Positions 16,973 to 30,986 of a DNA stretch of 44,594 bases are shown here, piece by piece (the stretch's first letter is position 1; each line of letters begins with the position of its first letter). The position numbers and the translations under genes were made by a program. The notes beneath the pieces were generated by a model. It was not told the origin of the DNA. It saw nothing but the letters and a program-made list of their open reading frames with translations, and did no database searches. Source of the stretch: Burkholderiaceae bacterium (lineage in GTDB: Bacteria > Pseudomonadota > Gammaproteobacteria > Burkholderiales > Burkholderiaceae_E); contig JAGXFG010000083.1 of the NCBI GenBank assembly GCA_024637395.1, positions 1 to 44,594 of the forward strand. Reading direction: 5' to 3'.

Positions 16973-19957
16973 ATGAAGGCCCAGATCAGCCCCCTGCGTC
17001 GCGCGCTAGCCGCGCTAGCCGCGTTGGCAGCAATGGCGGTCCCGCTCACCTCTGCTGCCGAGGACATCGACATCTATTCGGGCAAGGCGGCTCCTGGAAC
17101 AGTGCGCCCCAACCTGAACCTGGTCTTCTACGTCGACAATACCGCCAACTGGAGCACCGCCTTCAGCTGGGAGAAGACGGCACTGCAGACGGTTTTCAAC
17201 GACCTGCCCGATACCCTCAACGCCGGGCTGATGCTGTTTACCGAAACCGGCGGCGGCAACGACAATACCGACGGCGCCTACGTGCGCTACGCAGTCCAGC
17301 AGATGACGGGCGCGGGCCGCACCGGTCTCGCCAATATCGTCAATGGCCTCGACGTCAATGCCGACAAGAGCAATGGCGGCAAGCTCGGCATCGGCATGGG
17401 GGAGGTCTACCGCTACCTGGCTGGCGAGATGGCCTACTCGGGCGACGCGAAAACCAAGGCCGATTTCAACGCATTCGTCGGCTTCACATCGCTTCCATCC
17501 GGCAAGAACTGGTCTGGCACCTACAAGAGTCCGGTGATCGATGTCTGCCAGAAATCGTTCGTTATCTACATCAGCAATGGCAATCCGACTGACAACACCA
17601 GTGACTCCGACACCGCTCTGAGCCAGCTCGCAACGGCGGGCGGCAACACCGCCAGGATCACGCCGCCCGATCCGGCCGGCGGCTCACCTGGCAATCTCGG
17701 CGACGAATGGTCGCGTTTCCTGAACCAGCAGGCCGATCTCTCGGGCAGCCTGGTGAACCGCCAGTACGCCACGGTCTACACCATCGACGTGCTGCCCAAG
17801 ACCACCGGCCAGGGTCCCTACAACACCGCGCTCTTAAAGAGCATGGCCTCGCAGGGCGGCGGGCGCTATTTCAATGCCAACAACGCTGCCGCGTTCGTGG
17901 CCGCGCTCAACTCGATCCTCGCCGAAGTCCAGGCGGTCAACAGCGTCTTCGCGGCGGCCAGCCTGCCGATCAGCGTCAACACCCAGGGGACTTATCTCAA
18001 CCAGGTGTTCCTCGGCATGTTCCGGCCCGACGCCGGCCGCTGGGCGGGTAACCTCAAGCAATACCAGCTCGCCTTCGACCCGAGCATCGACACGGTGCGC
18101 CTGGTCGATCGCTTTGGGCTACCGGCGATCAGCACCCAGACCGGCTTCTTCCTGACCGACTCGACCAGCATCTGGACCACGTCGAGCACCTTCTGGGCAA
18201 ACGCGCCTTTGGGCACGCCGCCAAGTGACAGCGACGCGCCCGACGGCGAGGTGGTCGAAAAGGGCGGCGTGGCGCAACGCCTGCGGACCGACTACGCCAC
18301 CAGTCAGGCGGGTCGCAAGGTCCTCACCTGCACCAACGTCAGCGGAGCCTGCGGCCCGCTGAAAGCGTTCTCCACCGCGACCATCTCCGGCGCTGCCTAC
18401 CAGAGCGCGTTCGGGGCGGCCAGTGCCGCCGAACTGACCAGCCTTGTCGACTGGGCGCGCGGCACCGACAACAACGGCGACGAAGCCGGCCCGGGCGCAC
18501 CCACCACCGTGCGGCCCTCGATCCACGGCGACATCGTGCATTCGCGGCCGGCTGCGGTCGACTACGGCTCACCCACCGGCGTCGTGGTCTTCTACGGTTC
18601 CAACGAGGGGATGGTGCACGCGATCAAGGGCAACAAGCCCGACGGCAACGGCGACGAACTGTGGAGTTTCGTCCCGCCGGAACAATACCGGATCATCAAG
18701 CGGCTGCGCAAAAACTACCCCCTGGTGGCATTCGCGGATGACGAGGTTTCGCCGCCAGACGTCGAGAGACGCGACTGGGGGGTCGACGGCTCGATCGGAC
18801 TGTTCCAGGGTGGCGGTAAAGTCTACATTTTCGTGCCGATGCGCCGCGGCGGACGCTTCCTCTACGCCTTCGACGTCACCGACCCGGCCAACCCGGTGTT
18901 CATGTGGCGTAAGTCGAGCACCGATCCTGGGTTCGCCGAGCTGGGCCAGACCTGGTCAGTTCCAAGACCCTCGACGCTCAAGACCTACGCCAACCCGGTG
19001 CTGATCTTGGGAGCTGGCTACGACCCAGCCGAGGACAACGCGGCAGTGACCCCGGCCAGTATCTCGGACACCATGGGACGCGCGGTGCTGGTGCTCGACG
19101 CAACCGACGGGACGCTGCTCAAGCAATTCAACACCGAGCGCAGCGTGCCGGCCGACATCACGCTGGTCGACTCGAACTTTGACGGTGCCGTCGACCGTGC
19201 CTATGCCGGCGATCTTGGCGGCAACCTCTACCGGATCGACTTCGAGAATAGCCTTGGCGAAAGCGCCCCGATCAACTGGCAGCACAAGAAGATCGCTGAG
19301 CTCGGCGCCGGGCGCAAGTTCTTCGGCTCGCCCGATGTGGTGCTCACCAGGATCAGCGGCGCCCTGATGATCGGCTCCGGCGACCGGGAGAAGCCGCTCG
19401 CAACGGTCACTGACGACCGCTTCTATATGGTGAAGGACCTGCTACCGGGCTTCCCGGACGCCACCGGAGCGCTCTACCCGGCGCTGGTGACCGAGGCCAC
19501 TATGGTGGATGCCAGCACAACCGACAAGACCGCGCTCGCGACCGCCAAGGGCTGGTACCTGAAATTGGATACCAGCGGTGAAAAGGTGGTCAACTCGCCA
19601 TTGACCGTGGCGGGAACGGTGTATTTCTCGACCAACCGACCCACTCCAACACCTGCGGGGTCATGCACTGCGAACCTCGGCGAAGCGCGCGCCTACGCGG
19701 TCTCGTTCATCTCCGGCGGTGCGTCCTATGACCGCAACAACGACGGTGCGGTCAATAACGGCGACCTCTCGATCGTACTGGCCGGCGGCGGCCTGCCGCC
19801 TTCGCCAGTTTCGGGCACGGTGGACATCGACGGCCGCTATCACCTGTTCCTGATCGGCGGCGGTGCCCGCGGTTCGGCCTTCGAAGCCGAGAAACCGAAG
19901 GTGCCGATTCTGCCGACGCGCCGGCGCATTTACTGGAACGTGGTGCGCGACAAGTAG
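16973..19957 (+). CDS. pilY1: Type IV pilus tip-associated adhesin/assembly protein PilY1
   Basis: A 994-residue secreted protein. Residues 1-28 form a signal peptide ending SAAED. A von Willebrand A-like domain follows (LNLVFYVDNTANWS, then MLFTETGGGNDN), whose metal site is the degenerate DNTAN form rather than DxSxS. The C-terminal half is the PilY1 beta-propeller (HGDIVHSRPAAVDYG, YGSNEGMVHAIKG, AYAGDLGGNLYRID). Two calcium-type loops are visible: D733-S-N735-F-D737-G...D741, at the place of the known PilY1 calcium site, and an EF-hand-like D920-x-N922-x-D924-G...D931 near the end. It lies last in the minor pilin operon, 12 bases after pilX with GGGAG upstream. PilY1 controls pilus extension, retraction and surface sensing in other species. 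Confidence 0.93.
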   Translation: MKAQISPLRRALAALAALAAMAVPLTSAAEDIDIYSGKAAPGTVRPNLNLVFYVDNTANWSTAFSWEKTALQTVFNDLPDTLNAGLMLFTETGGGNDNTDGAYVRYAVQQMTGAGRTGLANIVNGLDVNADKSNGGKLGIGMGEVYRYLAGEMAYSGDAKTKADFNAFVGFTSLPSGKNWSGTYKSPVIDVCQKSFVIYISNGNPTDNTSDSDTALSQLATAGGNTARITPPDPAGGSPGNLGDEWSRFLNQQADLSGSLVNRQYATVYTIDVLPKTTGQGPYNTALLKSMASQGGGRYFNANNAAAFVAALNSILAEVQAVNSVFAAASLPISVNTQGTYLNQVFLGMFRPDAGRWAGNLKQYQLAFDPSIDTVRLVDRFGLPAISTQTGFFLTDSTSIWTTSSTFWANAPLGTPPSDSDAPDGEVVEKGGVAQRLRTDYATSQAGRKVLTCTNVSGACGPLKAFSTATISGAAYQSAFGAASAAELTSLVDWARGTDNNGDEAGPGAPTTVRPSIHGDIVHSRPAAVDYGSPTGVVVFYGSNEGMVHAIKGNKPDGNGDELWSFVPPEQYRIIKRLRKNYPLVAFADDEVSPPDVERRDWGVDGSIGLFQGGGKVYIFVPMRRGGRFLYAFDVTDPANPVFMWRKSSTDPGFAELGQTWSVPRPSTLKTYANPVLILGAGYDPAEDNAAVTPASISDTMGRAVLVLDATDGTLLKQFNTERSVPADITLVDSNFDGAVDRAYAGDLGGNLYRIDFENSLGESAPINWQHKKIAELGAGRKFFGSPDVVLTRISGALMIGSGDREKPLATVTDDRFYMVKDLLPGFPDATGALYPALVTEATMVDASTTDKTALATAKGWYLKLDTSGEKVVNSPLTVAGTVYFSTNRPTPTPAGSCTANLGEARAYAVSFISGGASYDRNNDGAVNNGDLSIVLAGGGLPPSPVSGTVDIDGRYHLFLIGGGARGSAFEAEKPKVPILPTRRRIYWNVVRDK
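17002..17028 (+). repeat. Triple 9-base tandem repeat in the pilY1 signal peptide
   Basis: CGCGCTAGC occurs twice in tandem (17002-17010, 17011-17019), followed by the variant CGCGTTGGC (17020-17028). It encodes repeated Ala-Leu-Ala in the hydrophobic core of the signal peptide. Copy-number change would stay in frame. Confidence 0.6.
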
Positions 19958-19972
19958 CTCCTGATGATTGCG

Positions 19973-19990
19973 GGGCGCTGGCCAGCGCCC
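19973..19990. terminator. Perfect palindrome between convergent pilY1 and fdsA
   Basis: GGGCGCTGGCCAGCGCCC is a perfect 18-base palindrome that would fold into a GC-rich hairpin in either transcript, placed in the 38-base gap between convergent stops. No T-tract follows, so Rho-independent termination is only a possibility. Confidence 0.5.
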
Positions 19991-19995
19991 TGCTC

Positions 19996-22880
19996 CTAAC
20001 CCTGCGCCGCAGCCACTGCCACCGCGCAGAACTTGAACTCCGGAATCTTGCCGAAAGGGTCGAGCACCGGGTTGGTCAGCCGGTTCGCGGCTGCCTCGGC
20101 ATACGCGAACGCGATGAACACGCTGCCCGGAAAGACGCCGTCGTCCTGACGCGCCGCGAGCCTGATCTCGCCCCGGCGCGAGCGCACCGAAATCAGCGCG
20201 CCCGGGGCGACGCCGAGGCGCTGCAGATCGGCGGGATGCAGCGCCGCCGTCGCCACCGGTTCGAGGGCATCGAGCGCCTGCGAGCGGCGCGTCATCGCGC
20301 CGGTATGCCAGTGCTCGAGCTGGCGACCGGTGACCAGCACCATGGGGTAGTGCTCATCGGGCAATTCGGCAGCCTGGATCAATTTCGCCGGCACGATCCG
20401 CGCCCGACCGTCGGCGGTCGGGAAGCTCTCCTGGAACACCACCGGTTCGCCGGGATCACCCTCTTTGACGCACGGATAGGTAACCGACCCCTCGCGCTCG
20501 AGCCGCGCCCAGCGGATGCCGGCGATCGCATCGGTGCAGGCCGCCATCTCGGCAAAAACCTCGCGCGGCTCGCGATCGGGCCAATCGAGCCCGAGCGCGC
20601 GGGCCATCGCGGTGATGATCGAGAGGTCCTGGCGCGCCTGCCCGGGCAGCGTCAGCACCGGCCGCGCCAGCTGCACCATCCGGTCGGTATTGGTGAAGGT
20701 CCCGCCCTTCTCGGCCAGCGCCGAAGCCGGCAGGATCACGTCGGCGAGGTACGCAGTTTCGGTCGGAAAGATGTCCTGCACCACCAGCATTTCGAGCCGC
20801 GCGAGTCCCTCTCGGGCGTGCGTCAGGTCGGGGTCCGACATCGCCGGATTCTCGCCCATCACATACATCCCGCGCACGGTGCCGGCGCGGGCAGCATTGA
20901 TGATCTCGACCACAGTGAGGCCCGGTTCGCGCGCAAGCGGCACCCCCCAGAATGATTCGAAGCGCGCCGCGGCCGCCGGATCGCTGACGCTCTGGTAGCC
21001 CGGGAACACCATCGGGATCAGCCCGGCGTCCGAAGCCCCCTGGACATTGTTCTGGCCACGCAGCGGGTGCAAACCCGTGCCGGGCCGGCCGATCTGTCCG
21101 GTGATCAGCGAGAGCGCGATCAGGCAGCGCGCATTGTCGGTACCGTGGATGTGCTGCGAAACGCCCATGCCCCAGAGGATCATCGAGGCGCGGCTGCGCG
21201 CGTAGCAGCGGGCCACCGTGCGGATGGTGTCGGCGTCGATCCCGCAGACCGGGGCCATCGCCTCGGGAGTGAACTCCGCGACGTTGGCGCGCAGTTCCTC
21301 GAAACCGCTGGTTCGCCGGGCGACAAAATCATGATCGACCAGGTCCTCGGCGATGATGGTGTGCAGCATCGCATTGAGCAGCGCGACGTCGGTGTCGGGT
21401 CGGAACTGCAGATTGTGGGTCGCATAGCGCGCGAGCTGGCCACGGCGCGGATTGGCCACGATCAGCTTGGTGCCGCTGCGCACCGCATTGCGAATCCAGC
21501 TGGCCGCCACCGGATGATTGCCGCTCGGGTTGGCCCCGATCACCATCACCACCTCGGCCGCGAGCACGTCGCGCACCGGGTTGGAGACCGAACCCGACCC
21601 AAGTCCCTCCATCAGCGCCGCTACCGAAGAGGCGTGGCACAGCCGCGTGCAGTGGTCGACGTTGTTGTTGCCAAAGCCCACCCGGACCAGTTTCTGAAAC
21701 AGGTAGGCTTCCTCGTTGCTCCCCTTGGCCGAGCCGAAACCGGCAAGCGCACCGGCGCCCGCGCTGTCGCGAATCCGGGCGAGCGTGCCGCCGGCCAGTG
21801 CCAAAGCCTCTTCCCAGCTTGCCTCGCGAAAATCGTCGCGCCAGTTCTCCGGCACCCGAGCGAAGTTCGGGTTCTTCTTCGCGCCGGCACGGCGCACCAG
21901 CGGCACCGTCAGCCGTTGCGGGCTCATCGCGTAGTCGAAACCGAAGCGCCCCTTGACGCATAGCCGCGCGAGATTGGCGGGGCCGTCCCGGCCCGCGACG
22001 TGCACGATCCGGTTGCCGCTGACGTGGTAGGTCATCTGGCAGCCAACGCCGCAATAGGGACACAGCGAGTCGACCTGGCGCTCGGCCGCGCGGGGCGCGA
22101 TCGGCGCCGCTGCCGGCGCCGGAACCGGCACGGCTCCGCCGGGCAGTCCGGCTGGCGCGCCGGCGAGCGCGGCAGTGCCGAGCAGGCGCGGCATCAGCGC
22201 TCCGGTCGGACACGCCTGGACGCACTCGCCGCAGGCCACGCAGGTCGACGAACCGAGCTCGTCGCCGAAGTCGAAGACGATCCGCGTGTGCTCACCGCGC
22301 CCGGCAAAGCCGATCACGTCATTGCCCTGCGCCTCGCGGCAGGCCCGCAGGCAGCGGGTGCACTGGATGCAGGCGTCGAGCCGCACCGCGATTGCCGGAT
22401 GGCTGTCGTCGGGTTCGGCCGGCTCGCGCCGGGCAAACCGGGTGAGCGCGATGTCCATCGAGTCGACCAGTCGAGCCAGTTCCGAACCGGCGCGGTGGTC
22501 GGCATCGAGCGCGGTTATCGACCCCGGCTCGCCGGCGTCAACCACGGCGCCGGCGGCTGCCGCGGTGGTGCTGCCTGGGCCAGCCGCAAATCCGGCCTCG
22601 GCGGCCAGCATTTCGACCACCATTGCCTGCGCGGCGCGCGCGCGCGGGCTGTGCGCGCTGACCTTCATTGCCGGGGTCGGGGCGCGGCAGCACGCAGCAG
22701 CCAGCACCCGTTCCCCGTCGACCTCGACCACGCAGGCGCGGCAATTGCCGTCGGGGCGCAAGCCGTCCTGGTAACAAAGGCTCGGAATCTCGGCACCGGA
22801 GCGCCGCGCCGCCTGCAGAATGGTCTCGCCGGACCTGGCCTGGATCGGTCGTCCGTCGAGTTCGAATTCGACTGTCTTGC

Positions 22881-22884
<4 letters not shown>
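19996..22884 (-). CDS. fdsA: NAD-dependent formate dehydrogenase alpha subunit FdsA
   Basis: A 962-residue cytosolic molybdo- or tungsto-enzyme subunit oxidising formate to CO2. In order: a [2Fe-2S] domain with C37, C48, C51 and C65; a His-Cys segment; two ferredoxin-type [4Fe-4S] clusters (CIQCTRCLRACREAQG, CVACGECVQACPTGAL); a further [4Fe-4S] motif CPYCGVGCQM; and then the bis-MGD domains. The metal ligand is cysteine, not selenocysteine: C416-H417 in CTRLCHASSVAALMEG. Length and order match the FdsA/FdhF group of O2-tolerant NAD+-linked enzymes. Its ATG overlaps the FdsGB stop (ATGA), giving an FdsGBA complex. The maturation gene fdhD/fdsC and the small subunit fdsD are not in the window. 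Confidence 0.95.
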
Positions 22885-24649
<1,765 letters not shown>

Positions 24650-24653
<4 letters not shown>

Positions 24654-26014
24654 AGCTGGACCTCGACGCTCTCCAGGTGTTCCGGCACCCGCACCGGCCA
24701 GCCGAAATGTTTCTCGATGCGCAGGCGTAGCGCATCACTGGCGCCAGGCTCGCCATGGTTAAGGTAGACCTGCTTCGGGGGGGCACGGCGCAGGCTCTCC
24801 AGCCACGCCATGATCTGGTCGGCGTCGGCATGGGCCGACAGTCCGTGGAGTTGCGACACCGCCGCGCGGACCTGATGAAATGCGCCGTGAATCTTGACCT
24901 CGGTTGCGCCCTCGACCAATTTGGCGCCCCGGGTGCCGCCGGCCTGGAAGCCCACGAACACGATGTGGTTGCGCGAGTCGGGGAGCAGGCGTTTGAGGTG
25001 ATGCAGAACCCGCCCGCCAGTGGTCATGCCGCTGGCCGCGATGATGATCGAAGGCACCGGGCTGTTGGCAATGGCCTTGGACTGCTCCGGCGTATTGCAC
25101 ATCTTCGCGACCCGGAACATCGCGCGGCACTCCTCGATGGTGATGCGATGCTGGTCGCGATGACGGCGGTAAAGCTCACTGGCGTCGATCGCCATCGGGC
25201 TATCGAGGTAAATTGGCAGGTTGGGGATCGCGCCGTCGCGCTTGAGGCGCGCCAGACCCAGCATCACATCCTGCGAGCGCCCGACCGCAAAGGACGGGAT
25301 CAGCACCGTGCCACCACCGGCGGCGGTGTCGCGGACGATCTTGGCGAGTTCGCCGAACGAATCCTCCTGCTCGTGGACACGATTGCCGTAGGTCGATTCA
25401 AGCACCAGCGTATCGGCCTCGCGCAACTTGGTCGGCGCCTTCAACAGCTCCGAATCGGGGCGGCCGAGGTCTCCGGAGAACACCAGCGAGTGCCCATCAC
25501 GGCTGACGCGGATCAGCGCTGCACCGATGATGTGGCCAGCCGGCAGTAACGCCGCGTGCAGACCGTCGCCGAGGTCGAATTCAGTGTCAAACGGCACCAC
25601 CCGGAAGTGGGTCAGCGCCCGTTCGGCATCGGCGACGGTGTAGAGCGGCTCGGCCGGCGAATGTTTCGAGAACCCCCGCTTATTGGCGTAACGAGCCTCT
25701 TCTTCCTGCAGGTAGCCACTGTCGCGCAACAGCAGTTCGCACAGATCGCGGGTCGCCTCGGAGCAAATGACCTGGCCCCGGAAGCCGGCGCGCACCAGTG
25801 CCGGCAGGTAGCCGCTGTGGTCAAGGTGAGCGTGGGTGAGGAGCACGGTATTGATGCTCCTGGGCGCTACCGGGAACGGCGCACGGTTGCGCAGCCGCAA
25901 CTGCTTGTAGCCCTGAAACAGCCCGCAATCGATCAGGATCCGGCGCCTGCCGCTCTGGATGATGGAGCGCGACCCGGTGACGGTTCCGGCGGCGCCGGCA
26001 AAGGTAAGTTTCAT
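24650..26014 (-). CDS. MBL-fold beta-CASP metallo-hydrolase (RNA-processing type)
   Basis: A 454-residue cytosolic zinc hydrolase. The metallo-beta-lactamase motif HAHLDH carries H61, H63, D65 and H66. PAGHIIGAAL and FSGDLGRPDS give further ligands, and the beta-CASP insert (VLIPSFAVGRSQDVML, PIYLDSPMAIDASELY) and C-terminal RMMBL part (GLSAHADADQIMAWL) follow. Family members include RNA exonucleases of the CPSF73/TTHA0252 type, so RNA is the likely substrate. The ATG at 26014 overlaps the upstream acyl-CoA dehydrogenase stop. The stop overlaps FdsGB. Why it lies in a formate dehydrogenase operon is unclear. Confidence 0.9.
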
Positions 26015-27672
26015 CTTCCGCTCTCCAGTGCTCCCCATTCGATCAGTTCGTCGACCAGACTGGTCTCGAGCACCGCGGCACCGAAGCTGGTGGCGGCGAC
26101 CGGCGCCAGCCGGTTATTGACGTAGGCGATGCCCAGCGCCTCCAGGCCCAGTTCGACCAGGCTGGCCCCGGCGAGCAGGATCGCCAGGCGTTCGACGCAC
26201 TGGCGCGCCCGGCTCGGGTCGCCGGTACGGAATGAGATCAGCGCGGCGTCGATCTGCTCTGCCTGGCCGGGCAGCCAGGCGAGCAGGAACTGCGCCATCG
26301 CCTCCACGGCCTCGGGTTCGCGTTGCACCACCCGCAGGGTGTCGAGCACGATCACGTTGCCCGAGCCCTCCCAGATACCGTTGAGCGGGGCCTGGCGGAA
26401 CGCGCGGGCCAGCGGCGATTCCTCGACGTAACCGCTGCCGCCGATGCATTCCATCGCCTCGGCGACCACCGGTGTACAGCGGCGACACACCCAGTACTTC
26501 GCCAGCGGCGTCATCAGCCGCGCCAGCAGTGCCTGGGCGGGATCACCAGGGGCGCGGTCGAAGGCGAGCGCGAGGCGCATCGCCAGCGCGGCGGCCGCGG
26601 AGCTCTCGAGCACCAGGTCGGCGAGCACCTGCCGCATCATCGGCTGCTCGATCAGGAGGTGACCAAAGGCGCTGCGGCGCTGTGCGTTCCAGATCGCATT
26701 GCTCAGCGCCCAGCGCATGGTCGCGGCGGCGCCCGTGACGCAGTCGAGCCTGGTGTGCTGGACCATATCGAGAATCGTCGCGATACCGCGTCCTTCAGCA
26801 CCAATGCGGTTCGCCGCGGCCTCGCGCAATTCCAGCTCGCAGGTCGCGTTGGAGCGATCGCCCATCTTGTCCTTGAGGCGCTGCAACTCGAGCGTGTTGC
26901 GGCTGCCCTCGAGACGCCAGCGAGGTACGAAGAAACAGGTCAGTCCGCTATCGTCGCCGTTCACCTTGGCCAGTGCCAGGAAGCCGTCGGCCATTGCCCC
27001 GGAGACGAACCACTTGTGGCCGGTGAGCGCATAGCTGCCATCGGCCTGCGCGATCGCCACGGTGGAGTTGGCGCGCACGTCCGAGCCGCCCTGCTTCTCG
27101 GTCATCGCCATGCCCAGTGTGACGCCGGCCTTCTGATGCGCCGGCAGGCAGCGCGCGTCGTAGCGTGCCGCGCCAATGCGCGGCTCCCAGAGCTCGGCGA
27201 GTTCAGGCTGTTTGCGCAATGCCGGCACCCCGGCGTAGGTCATCGACATCGGGCAGCCGACCCCGGCTTCGGCCTGCGTCAGCAGGTAGAGCAAGGCGCT
27301 GTGGGCGACGTGACCCGCGCGCGGCGCGGTCCAGGCGATCGAACTGGTGCCGGCCTCCAGCCCCAGCGCCATCAGAGCATGGTAGGCGGGATGGAACTCG
27401 ACCTCGTCGATGCGCCGTCCGAACCGATCGAAGGCGCGCAGCTGCGGAGGATTACGATTGGCCAGTTCGCCCCAGTACTGGACTTCCTCGCTGCCCGTCC
27501 TGGCACCGAAGCGCGACAACAGTTCGCCGTGGGCACCACCACCGGCGGCTTCGACCAGCGCGGAGAGAATCCAGTCGGCGTCAAAGAGGTTGACGTCAAC
27601 CAGCGCCTCGCTCTGGTTGAAGACCACGTGACTACCAAGATCGGTGCGCGGCACCGCGGCTTTGATGGGCAT
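26011..27672 (-). CDS. aidB: AidB-like acyl-CoA dehydrogenase
   Basis: A 553-residue flavoprotein of the acyl-CoA dehydrogenase superfamily, AidB branch. AidB-type blocks are VVFNQSEALVDVNLFDAD at the N-terminus, AGVGCPMSMTYAGVPALRK, LGMAMTEKQGGSDVRANST for flavin contact and MECIGGSGYVEESPLAR. E. coli AidB binds FAD and DNA and belongs to the Ada alkylation response; its true reaction is unsettled, and isovaleryl-CoA dehydrogenase activity is weak. I place the start at the ATG at 27672 because the N-terminus then fits the family. It heads an operon of four overlapping genes ending in formate dehydrogenase. Confidence 0.88.
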   Translation of the reverse strand: MPIKAAVPRTDLGSHVVFNQSEALVDVNLFDADWILSALVEAAGGGAHGELLSRFGARTGSEEVQYWGELANRNPPQLRAFDRFGRRIDEVEFHPAYHALMALGLEAGTSSIAWTAPRAGHVAHSALLYLLTQAEAGVGCPMSMTYAGVPALRKQPELAELWEPRIGAARYDARCLPAHQKAGVTLGMAMTEKQGGSDVRANSTVAIAQADGSYALTGHKWFVSGAMADGFLALAKVNGDDSGLTCFFVPRWRLEGSRNTLELQRLKDKMGDRSNATCELELREAAANRIGAEGRGIATILDMVQHTRLDCVTGAAATMRWALSNAIWNAQRRSAFGHLLIEQPMMRQVLADLVLESSAAAALAMRLALAFDRAPGDPAQALLARLMTPLAKYWVCRRCTPVVAEAMECIGGSGYVEESPLARAFRQAPLNGIWEGSGNVIVLDTLRVVQREPEAVEAMAQFLLAWLPGQAEQIDAALISFRTGDPSRARQCVERLAILLAGASLVELGLEALGIAYVNNRLAPVAATSFGAAVLETSLVDELIEWGALESGR

Positions 27673-27718
27673 CTCGCACTCTCCCCGACCCACCGGGCAT
27701 TTCCCGGCTCATCGGCCC

Positions 27719-27724
27719 ATTCTA
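27719..27724 (-). promoter_or_regulatory. Candidate -10 box for the aidB-like operon
   Basis: TAGAAT on the minus strand lies about 47 bases before the aidB-like ATG and matches the -10 consensus at five of six positions. No convincing -35 was found, so the call is weak. Confidence 0.25.
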
Positions 27725-27782
27725 CCCTCGGCCAGAGCGCCCCGGCGCCGTTGCCGGAGAGCCCGCTGGCGGCGTCAACGGA

Positions 27783-28901
27783 CTACTGGAAGAAGTCCTT
27801 GACGCGGTCGGTCCAGCTCTTGGTCTGGGGGCTGTGCCGGGGATCGGTGAGCGAGGCATCGAGCTCACGCAGAAGCTTCTTCTGTTGATCGGTGAGGCGC
27901 ACCGGGGTCTCGATCACGACGTGTGAGTAGAGGTCTCCGGGATAGCTCGAGCGCAGCCCCTTGATGCCCTTGCCGCGCAGCCGGAAAGTCTTGCCCGACT
28001 GGGTGCCCTCGGGCAGATCGATTTCGGCACGACCGCTCAGGGTCGGAACCTGCACCTTTGCGCCCAACGCAGCCGCGATGATCGAGATCGGCACCTCGCA
28101 GTGCAGGTCATCGCCATCGCGGGTGAAGACCGAGTGTTCGCGAATCCGGATTTCGATATAGAGATCGCCCGACGGCCCGCCATTGACCCCCGGCTCGCCG
28201 TTGCCGGCCGAGCGAATCCGCATGCCGCTGTCGATCCCGGCGGGGATCTTGACTTCGAGGGTCTTGGTGCGCTTGGTGCGCCCCACCCCGTCGCAGGTTA
28301 CGCATGGTTCGGCGATCACCTTGCCAGTGCCGTGGCAGGTTGGACAGGTCTGCTGGATCGAGAAGAACCCCTGCTGGACGCGCACGTTGCCCTGACCGCC
28401 GCAACTGCCGCAGACCTTGGGCTTGGTGCCGGGCTTGGCGCCGGTGCCATGGCAGGAACTGCAGCTGTCCCAGGACGGCACCCTGATCTCGGTGTCATAG
28501 CCGTGGGCTGCCTGCTCGAGGGTGATCTCCATCGCGTAGCGCAGGTCGGCGCCGCGATAGACGTTCGAACGCCCTCCTCCGGCGCGGCCGCCGCCGAAGA
28601 TGTCGCCAAAGATGTCGCCGAAGGCGTCGCCAAAACCGCCAAAGCCACTGGCGCCCGGACCGGGGCCGGCGCTGGGATCGACACCGGCGTGGCCGAAGCG
28701 ATCATAGGCCTCGCGCTTGGCCGAATCGGTCAGGATTTCGTAGGCGGACTTGACCTCCTTGAATTGCTCCTCGGCGGTCTTGCTGTCGGGGTTGCGATCG
28801 GGGTGGTACTTCATGGCCAGCCGCCGATAGGCCTTCTTCAGCTCGTCTTCGCTGGCATTCTTGCCGACCCCCAGAACCTCGTACAAGTCACGCTTGGCCA
28901 T
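27783..28901 (-). CDS. dnaJ: Chaperone DnaJ (Hsp40)
   Basis: A 372-residue type I J-protein that stimulates DnaK ATPase and delivers substrates. It has an N-terminal J domain with [12 protein letters not shown] (the HPD motif), a Gly/Phe-rich linker ([20 protein letters not shown]), four CxxCxGxG zinc repeats ([32 protein letters not shown]) and C-terminal substrate-binding domains. It lies 90 bases downstream of dnaK on the same strand with no obvious promoter of its own. It is probably cotranscribed from the dnaK heat-shock promoter, with a hairpin in the gap. Confidence 0.98.
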   Translation of the reverse strand: MAKRDLYEVLGVGKNASEDELKKAYRRLAMKYHPDRNPDSKTAEEQFKEVKSAYEILTDSAKREAYDRFGHAGVDPSAGPGPGASGFGGFGDAFGDIFGDIFGGGRAGGGRSNVYRGADLRYAMEITLEQAAHGYDTEIRVPSWDSCSSCHGTGAKPGTKPKVCGSCGGQGNVRVQQGFFSIQQTCPTCHGTGKVIAEPCVTCDGVGRTKRTKTLEVKIPAGIDSGMRIRSAGNGEPGVNGGPSGDLYIEIRIREHSVFTRDGDDLHCEVPISIIAAALGAKVQVPTLSGRAEIDLPEGTQSGKTFRLRGKGIKGLRSSYPGDLYSHVVIETPVRLTDQQKKLLRELDASLTDPRHSPQTKSWTDRVKDFFQ

Positions 28902-28934
28902 CTACCCGCCCTTTCAGTCCTTCCTTCGCCAGCC

Positions 28935-28959
28935 GGGCGCCGCTGCCGCGGCGGCGCCC
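28935..28959 (-). repeat. GC-rich stem-loop between dnaK and dnaJ
   Basis: GGGCGCCGC (28935-28943) and GCGGCGCCC (28951-28959) form a perfect 9-bp stem with a 7-base loop in the dnaK-dnaJ gap. There is no T-tract, so it is more likely to attenuate or stabilise the mRNA (setting the DnaK/DnaJ ratio) than to end transcription fully. Confidence 0.4.
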
Positions 28960-28991
28960 TCGCAATCAACCCGCCGCGCGTTGCCGCATCC

Positions 28992-30941
<1,950 letters not shown>

Positions 30942-30986
30942 GGTGTTTCCTCTATACGATTGTTCAGTTCTTGAACCCTGCACCCC

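Noticed and set aside
21625-21660. Selenocysteine in the formate dehydrogenase active site
   Set aside because: The metal-ligand codon is TGC (C416), not TGA, and the frame is open without a recoding signal.
26323-27888. 521-codon plus-strand frame opposite the aidB-like gene
   Set aside because: The translation is rich in His, Arg and Gln and matches nothing, while the opposite strand encodes conserved acyl-CoA dehydrogenase motifs.
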